Notes: generated by a model from the sequence alone, not told the origin. A stretch of DNA of 64,000 nt from Mya arenaria (GCF_026914265.1 NC_069131.1:262001-326000); one strand, 5' to 3'. Shown: positions 22,965 to 35,734, numbered from the stretch's first letter. Made by a program: numbers and translations.

Positions 22965-23150
22965 GTTACAGTGACCTTGACTTTGACCCATACCCCCTCA
23001 AAAGTAATCCCAAGCTAGCTCATAAGCTACCTACATACCAACCTGCGTTACTATCTATCAATGCTTTAGTTATTCAGCGGAAACCAATGTTTGACGCCCC
23101 CACGCCCGCTCGCTTGCTCGCTCGCCCGTCCACCCGCCAAACGACATCAT
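22965..23150 (+). repeat. Dispersed SINE-like bivalve repeat
   Basis: The landmarks CAGTGACCTTGACTTTGACC, TCCCAAGCTAGCTCA, CTACCTACATACCAACC, TTATTCAGCGGAAACC and a GCCCGCTCGC-type tail occur in order. They match a common bivalve dispersed repeat that ends in a C/G-rich primer-like run. Confidence 0.55.
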
Positions 23151-23159
23151 CATTATATG

Positions 23160-23774
23160 CTTTCATCCCACTAGGCCACGTAGTGATTACGTAGCTAAAA
23201 CCTAGTAGGAACTTGATTGACGTAATACAAGCTCTGTACTGTACGAGAAATATTAAATGGCGTTGACTCTAGGTTGTCATTGCGTTCTTGCTACGTCAAT
23301 GGCATTCTCACCACAACCTCTCCACACTTTTACCACGACTATGGTACGCTCGTGCCACGTTGTAGAAGGCCTAATTCGGTTGTTTATACGTTATTTCGGT
23401 GCTTAACACGTCTTAGACATGTTTGTATCAGATTCTTACCACGTCCTGTCAGGTTCTGAACAGTGATCATGTATAAATACTTTAACTACATTTCATACCA
23501 ACATTCGATATGAATGAAAAATGGACCAGTTATAAATAGAGCACGGTAATTCCACCTGGATCACATTTACAAATAAATCATAAGAACGTTATGAGGACGT
23601 GATAAGCATTTAGGAAGCGAGTGGTGCAATTTCCCTGGTCGTAGTAAGAACGTATTTGGAACGTGTGAGACGCAGTGACTGCGCATGACAGGGACGCAGT
23701 GAGGACGTAGTAGTATAAACTTTAGTAAAGCATTTTATTAATAATTTGACCGCGTCCTCGCTCTGTTTGTCGAA
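23160..23774. other. Region with scattered ACGTCC/ACGTAG motifs; no gene seen
   Basis: Short words such as GGACGTAGT, ACCACGTCCT and GAACGTATTTGG recur on both strands. This suggests a degraded repeat of unknown type immediately upstream of the ATG at 23775. Confidence 0.3.
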
Positions 23775-26561
23775 ATGGTTTCGTATAGTGTGATTGGGTA
23801 TAACAACCCAGTTTTCGCTGAAAACCCCCGGTACAAAACTGCAAGTTTGAAAGGCACCAAAATTAAATATTTTGAAGAATTAGAACAAAATAAACACCTT
23901 AAACTACCATTTTGGGAAAGGATTAAAACAGTTCTTCCAGTTTCATGTTTAGGTTCACAATCTCTACAAGGAGAAGATAAAAATTATTTAGATGTACCGT
24001 TTAACGTAAGCATGATATAATTATAGAGAAACATGCTAGTTTCATTCATAATGAATTTTTGGTTACAAACTTTTCAACATGCTGTGTAACAATACGTTTG
24101 TATCAGAAAATTTAATTTCGTAATGTTTGAAATCTACCTATATAAACTTGATAATTACATTTGAAAAGAAATCATATTTGATTATCAGCAATAAACGTGT
24201 CAAAACTGTAAGCGCTATATCATCAGCAAAAGATGACGTAATAAACACGTCTGCTCACCGGCCGGAAGGCTGAATGGACAATACTCGAAATGCACAAAAT
24301 TCACGTGCAAAACTCATTCGCTATCTTTCGGACTGACCGTAACTAGGGGAAATATTTTTCGTCTTATACACTATTTTGAAACAACGAAAATTATATTTCG
24401 CAAATCAACAAGTGTTATACATGCAAACTTCTTAAGTTGTAAACCTTTTTTCTCTATCATGCCTGTTAGTTACCCGGTGGTAAAATTGCCTCAGTTGATA
24501 TTTTCCGTCATATTGTTTATCAAATTGCCTGTATATGTTTTGTGTTACCTCGATATCAAATGAACAGGGGCAGTATCTCTCATGGAAATAAGCTATTAGA
24601 CTTATGTAAAGGCCACTGCACTAAGAATGTAAACGGCCGTTTGCTTTGGCGTAGCCAACTATACATGTTTCAATAATAATAAAAATAATAAAAGTGTTAT
24701 CGATTACTTAATACTTATTGAACATAATCTTAATCTTGTTGATAAGTTTACTGTTGGTCATTTTAATGATTTCAGTGATCATGCCATATTGTCATTTGAT
24801 ATTGCGTGCAATTCACATGTATTTAAAGAAATACCACACATAAGCGAATATTTAAAATGGAGTGATGAAGAAAATTACGCATTTAGTTTTTAAAAACATT
24901 TATTTCAAATTTACATATACAAGATATTTAAACAACAATACAAATAATAAGGATTGGAAAACAAGTAACTAAATACGTATGTAATTTCCTTTCCTAATAG
25001 TTATTCAGTTCAATAAACTTATAATATTCGAATCCGATTAAGATTCTTAAAAAAATAAGATGCGTGATATATTTGCAAGTAAACTGTTATCACAATATAA
25101 TGTTCCGACCGTATATTTTATTTTAGCTCAAGTGGACGTCTTTAGGAAAATGGGAAATAAATATGGATATTTCTTTTTTTTGCAGTTATCCATTATTTCT
25201 ATTTCTTTACAGACATACATGCAGACAGACAGACAGGCAGACAGACGGACGGACGGACGCGCGGACGGGCGGGCGGGCTTTCAGGCAGGCAGACAGACAG
25301 ACAACAGGCAAGGAAAATGTGACCCTAACCAAACATAAAATATATTGCCTTCATTGTGATCGGTGAGCTAAATGTGAGTAAAAATAACTGTATCTCTACA
25401 TTCGATTTCAACGTTCTTATGGTGGTGATTTGATTTAAATAGACGCTTATTATTGGTACAATAGTTTGGCATAATTCTAGATTGCATTTATAAATCCATT
25501 GAGTGCTCGAGCGATAACAGATCATTCTCTTTTGTGTGGATTCCCACAATAAATGTCACGTGAAAAGTAGTCACTATGAAATACGAATATACTAGGGGCA
25601 TGAAAAAAGTACGTAATATTTGCTCACCCCTATTGTTCGTATATATATATATATATAGATATCTGCACTAAGCATTACATCGCATTATTTGATTATGGAG
25701 AACTCAAGGTTGGCCATTTATTTCTCGAATAATTTATTATGTTATTATGATGAGTTGTGGACGGGATGAAAAACATTAAGTCAAGATTTAAATAATTCAT
25801 CTTTATGATGTTGACCATTACATGCATTCTGTTTGTAAAAAGTATCATGCTAGAATTAGCATTTATGTACATTTTATTTCATATCCTTTTCATCGTTGTG
25901 TGTTTCGTATATATCTTCGCTTTCGTCAGTGCAATTAAATCTTAGCACTTTGTTTACACAGTCTGTTGTTTCTCTCACATGTTCTAGTTACATATGAAAC
26001 TTACAGCTAATTATTGATTAGTAGCACTGGACAGGAGTATCGGAGCGTTTTTTTTGTTTTAATAAGTTCAGTTCGTTTCAATCATTTACGACGCCGCTTC
26101 ATTTGGAAATAATGGTTGAAAATATTTTTGGGGCAATAATTTGGCAATATTTTTTTTTCAAATAGTCGACGTTTTTTCATATTCATTTGATGTTTATACG
26201 CGTTTACTTTATTCAAATGGCTTTGGGATTCATAACAAAGAACGCTGTCCCTATTAAAACTCCCCAGTTCTACGAATACTTATACCGCAAATACTTATGG
26301 TACACATATTAGGGTCTGTTGATAACAAGAGTTAATCGCAAGATAAAAAGCTATTAATTATACTTTACTGGTCTTACACACCGTTCGTAAAAAATGAAGG
26401 ATGAAGAAAAACACCTTAAACTTAAAGCCATTGTGTAAACATGTTCAAGTTATGCTTAATGTGCAGTTGCCACTATTTCCAATATTTTTTCTTAATTTTA
26501 GCTATCGATATCAGACAATGAAAGCGTTGGATACGGCGACTTATCAAAAACAACCACTTAA
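23775..26561 (+). CDS. Candidate two-exon small gene (96 residues), unknown function
   Basis: Exon 1 (23775-24005) starts at an ATG in strong context (GAAATGG). It encodes 77 residues beginning MVSYSVIGYNNPVF and ends at a good donor, AAC|GTAAGC, in phase 0. The acceptor TTCTTAATTTTAG at 26501 continues the frame as LSISDNESVGYGDLSKTTT, with a stop at 26559-26561. The product is soluble-looking, mixed-charge and without a known domain. The 2.5-kb intron holds a LINE fragment and a microsatellite. The weak points are that the second exon is also needed in another frame by the gene at 26502-29902, and that no polyadenylation signal is obvious near this stop. It may instead be an upstream exon of that gene with one exon missing. 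Confidence 0.35.
24696..24893 (+). mobile_element. LINE endonuclease fragment
   Basis: The frame reads VIDYLILIEHNLNLVDKF, then VGHFNDFSDHAILSFD. It resembles the end of a non-LTR retrotransposon endonuclease (SxIDYLL … F.DFSDHAPL.F). It ends at a stop at 24891-24893. It is short, truncated at both ends, and lies in an intron-sized gap. Confidence 0.5.
25217..25312 (+). repeat. (ACAG/ACGG)n microsatellite
   Basis: GACAGACAGACAGGCAGACAG changes to GGACGGACGGACG and GGGCGGGCGGG, then returns to CAGACAGACAG. Confidence 0.9.
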
Positions 26562-29500
26562 GTTAATATCATTCTTATAGTTTCTCTTAGTATAATACTT
26601 GTTCTCCAGAAAGTATTGTCGATGTCAAGTATACATTTAATGGTATTAATTAAATACTAATCATTTACAGGTTAAATTATTACTTTTATAATAGATAATT
26701 CTTTATTTTCTCCTTTGAACAAAATATTGAACATAGCATTACATACACGATTCTGTAAGTTCCGGGAATGTGTGCTATACTGTAAACTCATTATTCTACA
26801 ATCTATAAATTACATAAATATCAACAGCTTGTTAGAAGAAGTGCACGCAAAGAAACATCCTAATTGTCATACCCGACCTCAATTAAGTATGCACATATGT
26901 ATTGCAAATATATCTAGTGTATGAATTAGGGCTGCAAAGGTGATTTTATTTATGAAAAAACCCCCAAAACAAACCAATATATTATATTCTGGAAGCTCAA
27001 TGTCCAAGGTTAAATAACTTTGATGTGCAGTTTCTAAACCATTGTGGATTTGCATTTGTGGGTGTTTTATAAGAACAAACTTATCTTATTAAATTAATGA
27101 TATGTACCGTATTTCTGTTAATAATGAGATGGGTCAGATCCAGCGTACATATGAACACTATAATTTTATATATTTCAGAACCGAGCTCCAAAATAAGACG
27201 GAAGTGGAGAACACAAGGTATCTTGTCTTTTTAGCTCTTCTGGTAGTGGCATTGCATAAGTCGTCATATGTATTATCGTGCACAAACTTGGCCATAACTC
27301 TAAATCGATTTCAGAAATTAAAAAGCAACTTTGAAAAAAACGCATGGCATTATATTGCAATACATTACATATATTACACACATAGTACCAGTTACACCTT
27401 GTACATGTGTAACCCGGCCCAAACAGACGTACCAGTTACACCTTGTACATGTGTAACCCGGCCCAAACAGACGGTCCAGTTACACCTTGTACATGTGTAA
27501 CCCGGCCCAAACAGACGTACCAGTTACACCTTGTACATGTGTAACCCGGCCCAAACAGACGTACCAGTTACACCTTGAACATGTGTAACCCGGCCCAAAC
27601 AGACGTACCAGTTACACCTTGTACATGTGTAACCCGGCCCAAACAGACGTACCAGTTACACCTTGCACATGTGTAACCCGGCCCAAACAGACGTACCAGT
27701 TACACCTTGTACATGTGTAACCCGGTCCAAACAGACGTACCAGTTACACCTTGTACATGTGTAGCCCGGCCCAAACAGACGTACCAGTTACACCTTGTAC
27801 ATGTGTAACCCGGCCCAAACAGACGTACCAGTTACACCTTGCACATGTGTAATCCGGCCCAAACAGACGAGCGTTTGGATTTTGCTCCGTGGAGCCCTGG
27901 TTTCTTTATGCTACTAATGTGACATTTACATGTACAGTAAATATGTATTGATGCAGGGGCTGTCTGTAAGAGAAACAGAGGGCCATTTCTAATTATGTAT
28001 AGGGATTAACTTTTCATGGACAGTATCAAATACATGACACCACTCACAGCACCAGTTTGAATCAAGTCAAATATTCAATGTAGGCATATCACACCTTCAG
28101 CGACCTGTTAAATAACATGCAACTTTATTTGTTAAATGACGTTTTGGTTTGTTATTTTCAGAAAGAAGCTTGCAGCCATAGATAAATACCAGAAGTATCT
28201 GGAAGATGTAAGACCTCTTGTCCACACATGTATATATAATTAAGACACGAAAAGCAGGTACTGAATATACATAATGCGGATGTGGTCAGCTAGGTAGAAA
28301 GATGTCTATATTGTTAATACAATATTGTAAACAATGAATACAAAGCCAGAACACAACGAGGAAGGTCACTTGTCACAATGCATTTTTCATAAATTCAAAG
28401 TTTCCTTTATTAATATATTCCATTTGATGTTCGATTGTTATGAAATCCTCGTGTTTTGGTCAATTACTTAAAAAAAACTCTATGCCTTTACACATTTAAG
28501 TTCGTGACTAGGCGGTTTTTTAAAATAAAAGGCGGTTGATTCTCTCATTGGTTACATTTACAATATAATATAAGCCTACACTTATTTTCCATCACCACTG
28601 GTCTTACGAATAATCATTTAGACGTTTCATTTCAGGAGCTGGCCAGTTGCAAAAGAAGCATAGATGAAGCCAAGGCTCTGTACAGGAGCACGGGTATGAT
28701 GTTGATTGTATTAAGTGTTAATGAGTTAATAAAAGTTAATTTGTAATGTGCACGAACCTAAACTGCAACCAAATTAGTACATACATAGCTTCTTACGGGT
28801 CTTCAATACTTTGAAAAAATAAATCAGCGAGTTCCTTTAAAAGGTTGTGATGTACTTCCGAGTTCCAGAGATAAAAATAAATACAATTCTATAAATGTGG
28901 TATAATATTATTTAATGTTCAGGATTACAGTGTTGGTACGTTTTTAAAGAATAGTCAATGATTAATTTAAACATAGAAAAGAGTAAAAACTATAATGAAT
29001 TTTGAAGTTTGATGTTTTTTTTTACAGAGCTGAAGCCTTTGTCACTGGAGGAACCAGAGAAAATGCACGAGTTAAGTCTAATTTCTGTTCAATCTTGTGA
29101 GTTGTAATCATAGGAAAGGAAAGGAACACATAAACATATTCTTCATGCATATATTAGAGGTTTGGCGTTTCAAAAACACACATTATAGCACTTGTTACAT
29201 CAGCTATAATTTCAAAGATTAATCATAATATAAATTAATAACACTGGTGATTCTGATCACAAACTGTAGATTATAAGTACATTGTATCTTCCATGGCCGA
29301 GAGAGTAAGATAGGTTAATACCGACCAGAGCGCAGGGTGTTTTGCGGAAACGAGGTTTACCGACAGTCTTGATTATGTTAATAGTCAAATCGGTCTTTAC
29401 ATAGTCACGAGGAAAGTGAAGCATTATTTCTTGAAAGGTGCGTGAAAACTAATTTATGGTGACATTTGAAGCGAGAAAAAATTAATAAGTATTCTAAATA

Positions 29501-29902
29501 TTGCCACGAGACAAGGTCTCAATTATGCTACAGACGACAGTCTTCAACAAGGGAGGTAATTACAATGTGATGACCATTAAAAAGGAGTTCCATATAGGCA
29601 TTTTATCTTTCCCCGTGGGCAAGATAAGAATTTCTAGCATGGTTAAATTTTTGGATCTATTTATCTGAGGTGGGAGAAAACAATATATTATATTCAATTA
29701 ATGCATATGTACGTGGTTATTATGGATTTAGGTAAATTTAGCCATGCTGAAAACATTTCTTTAAATGATCAATGCAACACGTTATAAAATAACTTCTAAA
29801 ATCTCTTTTTTATTTTTTGCAGCATGGGGCAGCATCAACGAGCAATCCGGAGGCGTTAATTTGATTTGTATTGTTGATGTTAATTTATTAAAAATCATAT
29901 AA
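26502..29902 (+). CDS. Small-exon coiled-coil-like gene, partial 5' end, unknown function
   Basis: Six exons join in consistent phase: 26502-26561, 27179-27217, 28162-28207, 28636-28693, 29028-29096 and 29823-29902. The donors are GTTAAT, GTATCT, GTAAGA, GTATGA and GTGAGT. The acceptors all end in pyrimidine-rich TTTCAG, TTACAG or TTTGCAG. The protein includes TELQNKTEVENTRKKLA, then AIDKYQKYLEDELASCKR and SIDEAKALYRSTELKPLSLE, ending …NLLKII. It is lysine/glutamate-rich with heptad-like spacing, suggesting a helical or coiled-coil segment. I do not recognise the family. AATAAA at 29993-29998 lies about 90 bases after the stop and supports the 3' end. The first coding exon is not found; 26502 needs two codon bases from an upstream exon, and a GTGAGC donor at 25363 would give that phase. 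An unspliced alternative would stop at 29105-29107. Confidence 0.5.
27388..27871. repeat. 44-bp minisatellite, about 11 copies
   Basis: The unit runs ACGTACCAGTTACACCTTGT then ACATGTGTAACCCGGCCCAA and ACAG. Each unit can fold GTTACAC against GTGTAAC with a 9-base loop. The array lies in the intron between exons 27179-27217 and 28162-28207 of the small-exon gene. Confidence 0.95.
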
Positions 29903-31250
29903 TGATTAGACTTTATTTTTATTAAGTCTGTTCATCGAAGAAGAAAATGCCGAAACATTTAAGTAACATTGGTGTCGACTAGATAACACAGAAATAAAGA
30001 ATTCTGCGAATCGGATATACTAACTAGCCAATGCTTAAAGTAAAATAATGATGGGAAAAGCTTAAAAAAATGGCGAAGGGTCATAACTCAGAGCTCATTT
30101 AGCGATCTGAGGTTACATATAACTCAGTAAAAGTATTGTGCCAATAAACATTTTAACATTGGGTAGTAAATACTTACGGAATGGAAATGAAAATGCCGTC
30201 AATGCCAGACAACACGATTGCTCTATGTCTGCCTAGCTTTGGGGACGACATGAAGACAACAAGCATATATAAATGAATTTGCCATTCACTGCGTACATAC
30301 ACAAAGTAGATCCAATCGACAAATAACATCATGCTATTTTTTTTCATAACTGCCTTACTTATAAGATTTCTATTTACCTGACCATAAGTGTTCGTTGATA
30401 TGTTATTGTTAGAAATCCTGAAGTAACATTTTAATGAAATGCTGTAATTTCATAAAAAGATTTGAAACTGAGACTGAGATTTGACTTCAGTATTTTCGTG
30501 ATATTGGGGCCAAGAGTTTAGCATTTCAAGCGCCATTTTCTATCCCCGGGTTTCTCCGTTAGAACCACGGATTGCCGAAGTGGTAATCGGCAATGTCCGT
30601 GCATGATGGAAATGGCTGTGCTCGATTCTTTTCCCCGGTGTATGTCATCTAATCAATGACGTCACCGGAGACCCTACTTTTTGTTTATTTACCCCACAAA
30701 TCCAGGGACGGTTTGTTAATCTTCACAAATTCTTGTAACCACCCTTCTATTTAGGCTTCTCGTAAATTTTATTCCCCGGATCATCCGGACATGAACCGCA
30801 TAGTTAGTTAGGTAACTGTTACCATTAAATATATACCATTACGAATATTATACTAAATATCCGGAGAAATACCGTTATATTATTCTGAGCATTGAATTGC
30901 CATCCTGATTTTAATTCAAATACCATTACTCTAAGGCTTATTCCTGGATTCTGGGGCTCGGAGAGGATACTCATTTGCTGCTTATTTATCCGTATAACTC
31001 GCCATGTTGCAACTATCTGAATGTTTAAGTACGACTTGGAAATAAATGTCTTGACTTAAGTTGACATCTTGTTCTGGTTTGTGCGTACTAAGAAAAAACT
31101 GCAGAATCTACACATCGAACGCACATAAATATATTGTCATAAGACCGGTACAATAGCCTGGAAATGTTGGTCGGCGGCGGAACAATATTATATATTCATG
31201 TATATTTAGCACTTGCACATGGGTACGACTTATCAATCTTTTAAACTAAA
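29903..31250. other. 3' flank and intergenic sequence; no gene seen
   Basis: This begins with the 3' UTR of the small-exon gene (AATAAA at 29993). A perfect-core hairpin, TTGCCGA / TCGGCAA extended by CACGGA / TCCGTG, lies at about 30573-30602. Nothing else is recognised. Confidence 0.4.
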
Positions 31251-31253
31251 TAA

Positions 31254-31412
31254 ATGAAACGCAACCAATCGAACCTACCGGCCTCGGCGGCCTCAACCAT
31301 AGCTCGTAAGGACGTAGACGGAGCCACTTTATTCCAGGCCTCCCTCCCCGCGGATGGCCTACACATGCACTACTTCTGTGTTCCATGCTCTACTTCTCAC
31401 GATGAAATATGA
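31254..31412 (+). CDS. Possible 52-residue small ORF
   Basis: ATG at 31254 opens a frame starting MKRNQSNLPASAAS. It contains DGATLFQASLPADG and MHYFCVPCSTSHDEI, and stops at 31410-31412. The composition is protein-like and the segment is more GC-rich than its surroundings, but there is no family match and no splice context. It may be an exon remnant or chance. Confidence 0.2.
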   Translation: MKRNQSNLPASAASTIARKDVDGATLFQASLPADGLHMHYFCVPCSTSHDEI

Positions 31413-32004
31413 GAATAGATTATAAGATTATTATTGGAACTACTATAGTTACTATATCTGTACAACAAAACCTAGTTATAAATGTACATGTGTATATTAA
31501 ATCCATATCACTTTAAAAATATATTTCAGCGAAGGGAGCTAACAGCTACTAACGCTACGTGCAGTTTACAATGCAGTTATCTCGCATTGAATGTTGTTAA
31601 CCTACATCAAATCAACCAGAAAGGTGTGATAATATTTATTTAATATCTAAAGCGTCTAAAACATACTTGATTTGTGTACGGCTCTGCCTAAAAAGTTTTC
31701 CACGTTACATGTATTTTAATATCAAACAGCCAAATTTCAAAATTTTACCATGGTTGTGAGGTTATTAGGAGAAAACATATTATTTTACATATATTTGATC
31801 ATTAAAATTAATACCACCATCAAATTTGAAATACGTACGTATAATTTACGCATTATTTTGTGTTTGTGGCAAGGCGTTGCAAGTTGTAACATAAAGTTGA
31901 CATTTAAAATGGGCGTATATGCTTCTCAAAATCCATCCAATACTTTGACGAAGACACATCTTTGCTTGTCATTGCCGTTAACATACATTCCCAACGTTCA
32001 ACCA

Positions 32005-34244
32005 TTGTCAGACCGGCCACAGACGCTAGCCAATTGTCGTTTCATTCAGACCAGACACAGGCGCTCGCCCTTTGTCGTAACATTCAGACCGGACACGGGC
32101 GCTCGCCCATCGTCGTTTCATTTAGACCTGACACAGACGCTAGCCAATCGTCGTAACATTCAGACCAGACACAGGTGCTCGCCCATCGTCACATTCAGAC
32201 CGGACACGGGCGCTCGCCCATCGTCGTTTCATTCCGACCAGACACCGGCGATCGCCCATCGTCGTTACATTCAGACCGGACACAGGCGCTCGCCCATCGT
32301 CGTTACATTTAGACCGGACACAGGCGCTCGCCCTTTGTCGTAACATTCTGATCGGACACAGGCGCTTGCCCTTTGTCGAAACATTCAGACCGGACACAGG
32401 CGCTCGCCTTTCGTCGTTACATTTCGACCGGACACAGGCGCTCGCCCATCGTCGTTACATTCAGACAGGACACAGGAGCTCGGCCTTCGGCGTTTAATTC
32501 AGACCGGACACGGGCGCTCGCCCATCGTCGTTACATTCAGATCGGACACAGACGCTCGTCAATCGTCGGTTCATTCAGACCGGACACAGGCACTCGCCCT
32601 TCGTCGTTTCATTCAGACCAGACATAGACGCTCGTCCTTCGTCGTTTCATTCAGACCGGACAATGGCGCTCGCCTTTTGTCTTTACATCCAGACGGGACA
32701 CGGGCGCTCGCCTTTCGTCTTTACATTTAGACCGGTCATAGACGTTCGCCTTTCGTCTTTACATTCAGACCGGACACGGGCGCCCGCCCTTCGTCGTCAC
32801 ATTCAGACCGGACACAGGTGCTCGCCCATCATCATTACATTCAGACCGGACACAGACGCGCGCCATTCGTGGTTACATTCAGACCGGACACGGGCGCTCG
32901 CCCTTCGTCGTAACATTAAGAACGGACACAGGCGCTCGCCTTTTGTCGTAACATTCTGACCGTTAACAGGCGCTCGCCCTTCGTCGTTTTATTCAAACCG
33001 GAAACAGGCGCGCGCCTTTCGTTATTAAATACAGACAGGACATGTTACATCGTCGTAACATTCAGACCGGTCACAGGCGCTCGCCCTTTGTCATAACATT
33101 CAGACCGGATACAGGCGCTCGCCCTTCGTCGCTACATTCAGACCGGCCACAGGCGCTCGCCCATCGTCGCTACATTCAGACCGGACACAGGCGCTCGCCC
33201 ATCGTCGCTGCATTCAGTCCAGCCACAGGCGCTCGCCCATCGTCGCTACATTCATACCGGACACAGGCGCTCGCCCATCGTCGCTACATTCAGACCGGAC
33301 ACAGGCGCTCGCCCATCGTCGCTACATTCATACCAACCACAGGCGCTCGCCCATCGTCGCTACATTCAGACCAGATACAGGCGCTCGCCCTTCGTCGTTA
33401 CATTCAGACCGGCCACAGGCGCTCTCCAATCGTCGCTACATTCAGACCAGACACAGGCGCTCTCCTATCGTCGTTACATTCAGACCGGCCACAGGCGCTC
33501 GCCCATCGTCGCTACATTCAGACTGGCCACAGGCGCTCGCCCTTCGTCGCTACATTCAGACCGGCTACAGATGCTCGCCCTCCGTCCTTTCATTCAGACC
33601 GGACACAGGCGCTCGCCTTTCGTCATAACATTCAGACCGGACATAGGCGTTCGACCCTTCGTCGAAACATTCAGACCGACCACAGGTGCTCGCCCTTCGT
33701 CGTTTCATTCAGACCGGACAATGGCGCTCGTCTTTCGTCTTTACATTCAGACGGGACACGGGCGCTCGCCTTTAGTCTTTACATTTAGACCGGTCACAGA
33801 CGCTCGCCTTTCGTCTTTAAATTCAGACCGGACATTGGCGCTCGCCCTTCGTCGTCACATTCAGACCGGACACAGGCGCTCGCCCATCATAGTTACATTC
33901 AGACCGGACACAGATGCGCGCCATTCGTGGTTACATTCAGACCGGACACGGGCGCTCGCCCTTCGTCGTCACATTCAGACCGGACACAGGCGCTCGCCCA
34001 TCATCGTTACATTCAGACCGGACACAGGCGCTCTCCCATCATCGTTACATTCAGACCGGACACAGACGCTCGCTTTGCGTATTTATATTCAGACCGGACA
34101 CGGGCGCTTGCCCTTCGTCGTCACATTCAGACCGGACACAGGCGCTCGCCCATCATCGTTACATTCAGACCGGTCACAGACGCTCGCTTTGCGTCTTTAT
34201 ATTCAGACCCCACACGGGCGCTCGCCCTTCGTCGTTTCATTCAG
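32005..34244. repeat. 38-bp minisatellite, about 59 copies
   Basis: The unit runs CATTCAGACCGGACACAGGC then GCTCGCCCATCGTCGTTA. The plus strand of the unit has no stop and 38 is not a multiple of three. All three plus frames therefore read one 38-residue cycle (with YIQTGHRRSP and TFRPDTGARP), which explains the frames of 197-248 codons. A block at about 32655-32915 recurs at about 33713-33975, 1.06 kb away, with the same rare variants. Confidence 0.96.
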
Positions 34245-34329
34245 GATTCAAACTATTTCCTTGGTCAACACACCATGGCTTTCACACGCATTTTAGACAG
34301 AGCGTTACAAATCATAGTTTTGCGTAGTT

Positions 34330-35130
34330 TGTAGGCTTCGTGTCTCAACGTACATAACTAAAACACTAACTAACAGATGTGGCTAGACGTTGACGTCATG
34401 AATGCAGGATACTCCGTCATACAAAACATTCTTAACATAGTGTTGTTAATGCTGTCAAATCATTAAGGTAACCTTATTGTCGTCATTAAATCGATTTACG
34501 CCTACTTTAAATTTGACTTTGTTGGAACATTAACAAAGAAAGTCAGACAATTTCGACGATGAAGGATTTTTTTAACACTTTTTAGTGTAATATAATATAC
34601 GTAAAAAATGGACTTGAATATATACTTTTCAGTTATATACCATGTCGCAAGACTTTTTGGTCGAGTATATATACTCATGTTTTATGAAAACATGTCACGA
34701 ACAGAATTTCAAGTCAATTATTTTATTGTCGTTAAATAACTGTTTGACTGTGTTTGTTTAAAGTTGTTATGTACATAAATATTTTTTTACGTGTGATTTG
34801 GCTATCTACGGCCAACCAACCACACCTGTGCCAGGCTTCTGCTTCAATGACGCAAGGTTTTAAATATGCTTCAGTAAAACAGTCAAATATGAATACAATT
34901 ATAATTATATAGAATACATGGGCATGGATTTGTATGAAGCTTGTGCATGACATTCGTGTAGTTTACGAATGTGACTTCGAAAGTATCGAAACCACAAATA
35001 CCCAAAAGAGCGCAGAAGAAAAATGGTTCAAGAAAAGTTATGAACGTGCAGGAGAGAAACATAAATGTCTAATCATCTAATATATATCGTACCAACTAGG
35101 CTAGTAAGTATGAGTATCGTTTAAAATAAT
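34330..35130. other. No gene seen
   Basis: AT-rich spacer between the 38-bp array and a fold-back element. No exon-like or repeat structure is recognised. Confidence 0.3.
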
Positions 35131-35135
35131 GTTAT

Positions 35136-35448
35136 AGCTGCACTCTCACAGATTTACCGTTTTGACAATTTTTTTCCCTTTTTGTCTAGGAATGAGCCAA
35201 TTTTTGCGTAAATATCTGCAAACCAGTGATATAAGACTGCTGACAAACGATCAGATCGCAGTTTTTCATATTTCCGTTCGAAAATAAATGTTTAAAAGCG
35301 TTACTAACGGTTTAAAAAAATGCATAAAACATAAAAAAATTAACTTAAATATGACAATTTACGATCTGATTTTTTGTCATTGGCTCGTTCCATAACAAAA
35401 AAAAATGAAAAAGAGTTGTCAAATCGTTCAATCCGTGTGAGTACAGCT
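35136..35448. mobile_element. Fold-back MITE, copy 3
   Basis: It starts AGCTGCACTCTCACAGATTT and ends with the worn complement (GTGTGAGTACAGCT). It shares GATCAGATCGCAG and GCGTTACTAACGG with the copies at 11823 and 14835. It is shorter than copy 2, with a gap in the right half. Confidence 0.75.
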
Positions 35449-35734
35449 TTAAAGCAGCTTCATAAATACATTCTTCCTAGTCACAGTTGTTGCTCCATGT
35501 CAACGGGCGTATAAGTTGTTGCCCCAAGTCTAAATTGTTGCTCCGTGAAATCAAATTACATTCTCAGGTCTCCAAAAAGTGCGGTCGGGGTGGCTGTCCC
35601 TAACTATAGAAATGACCTGTCGATGCATTGAACTTGTATCATAGAGAGATCCCTTCTGCGAAAACGGAAAAGGAACATGGGAATGGGCAATGTGGGTTGA
35701 TATTGAGGCCTATTAACGCATAACAAAAGCAAAA

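Noticed and set aside
23775-27217. Direct splice from 24005 to 27179
   Set aside because: Exon 23775-24005 ends in phase 0 while 27179 needs two preceding codon bases; the frame would break.
27388-27871. CRISPR-like array with hairpin repeats
   Set aside because: There are no unique spacers; it is a plain tandem repeat in eukaryotic intron sequence.
31750-34334. Several 130-250-codon plus-strand frames
   Set aside because: The 38-bp unit has no plus-strand stop and length not divisible by three, so every frame reads the same cycle.
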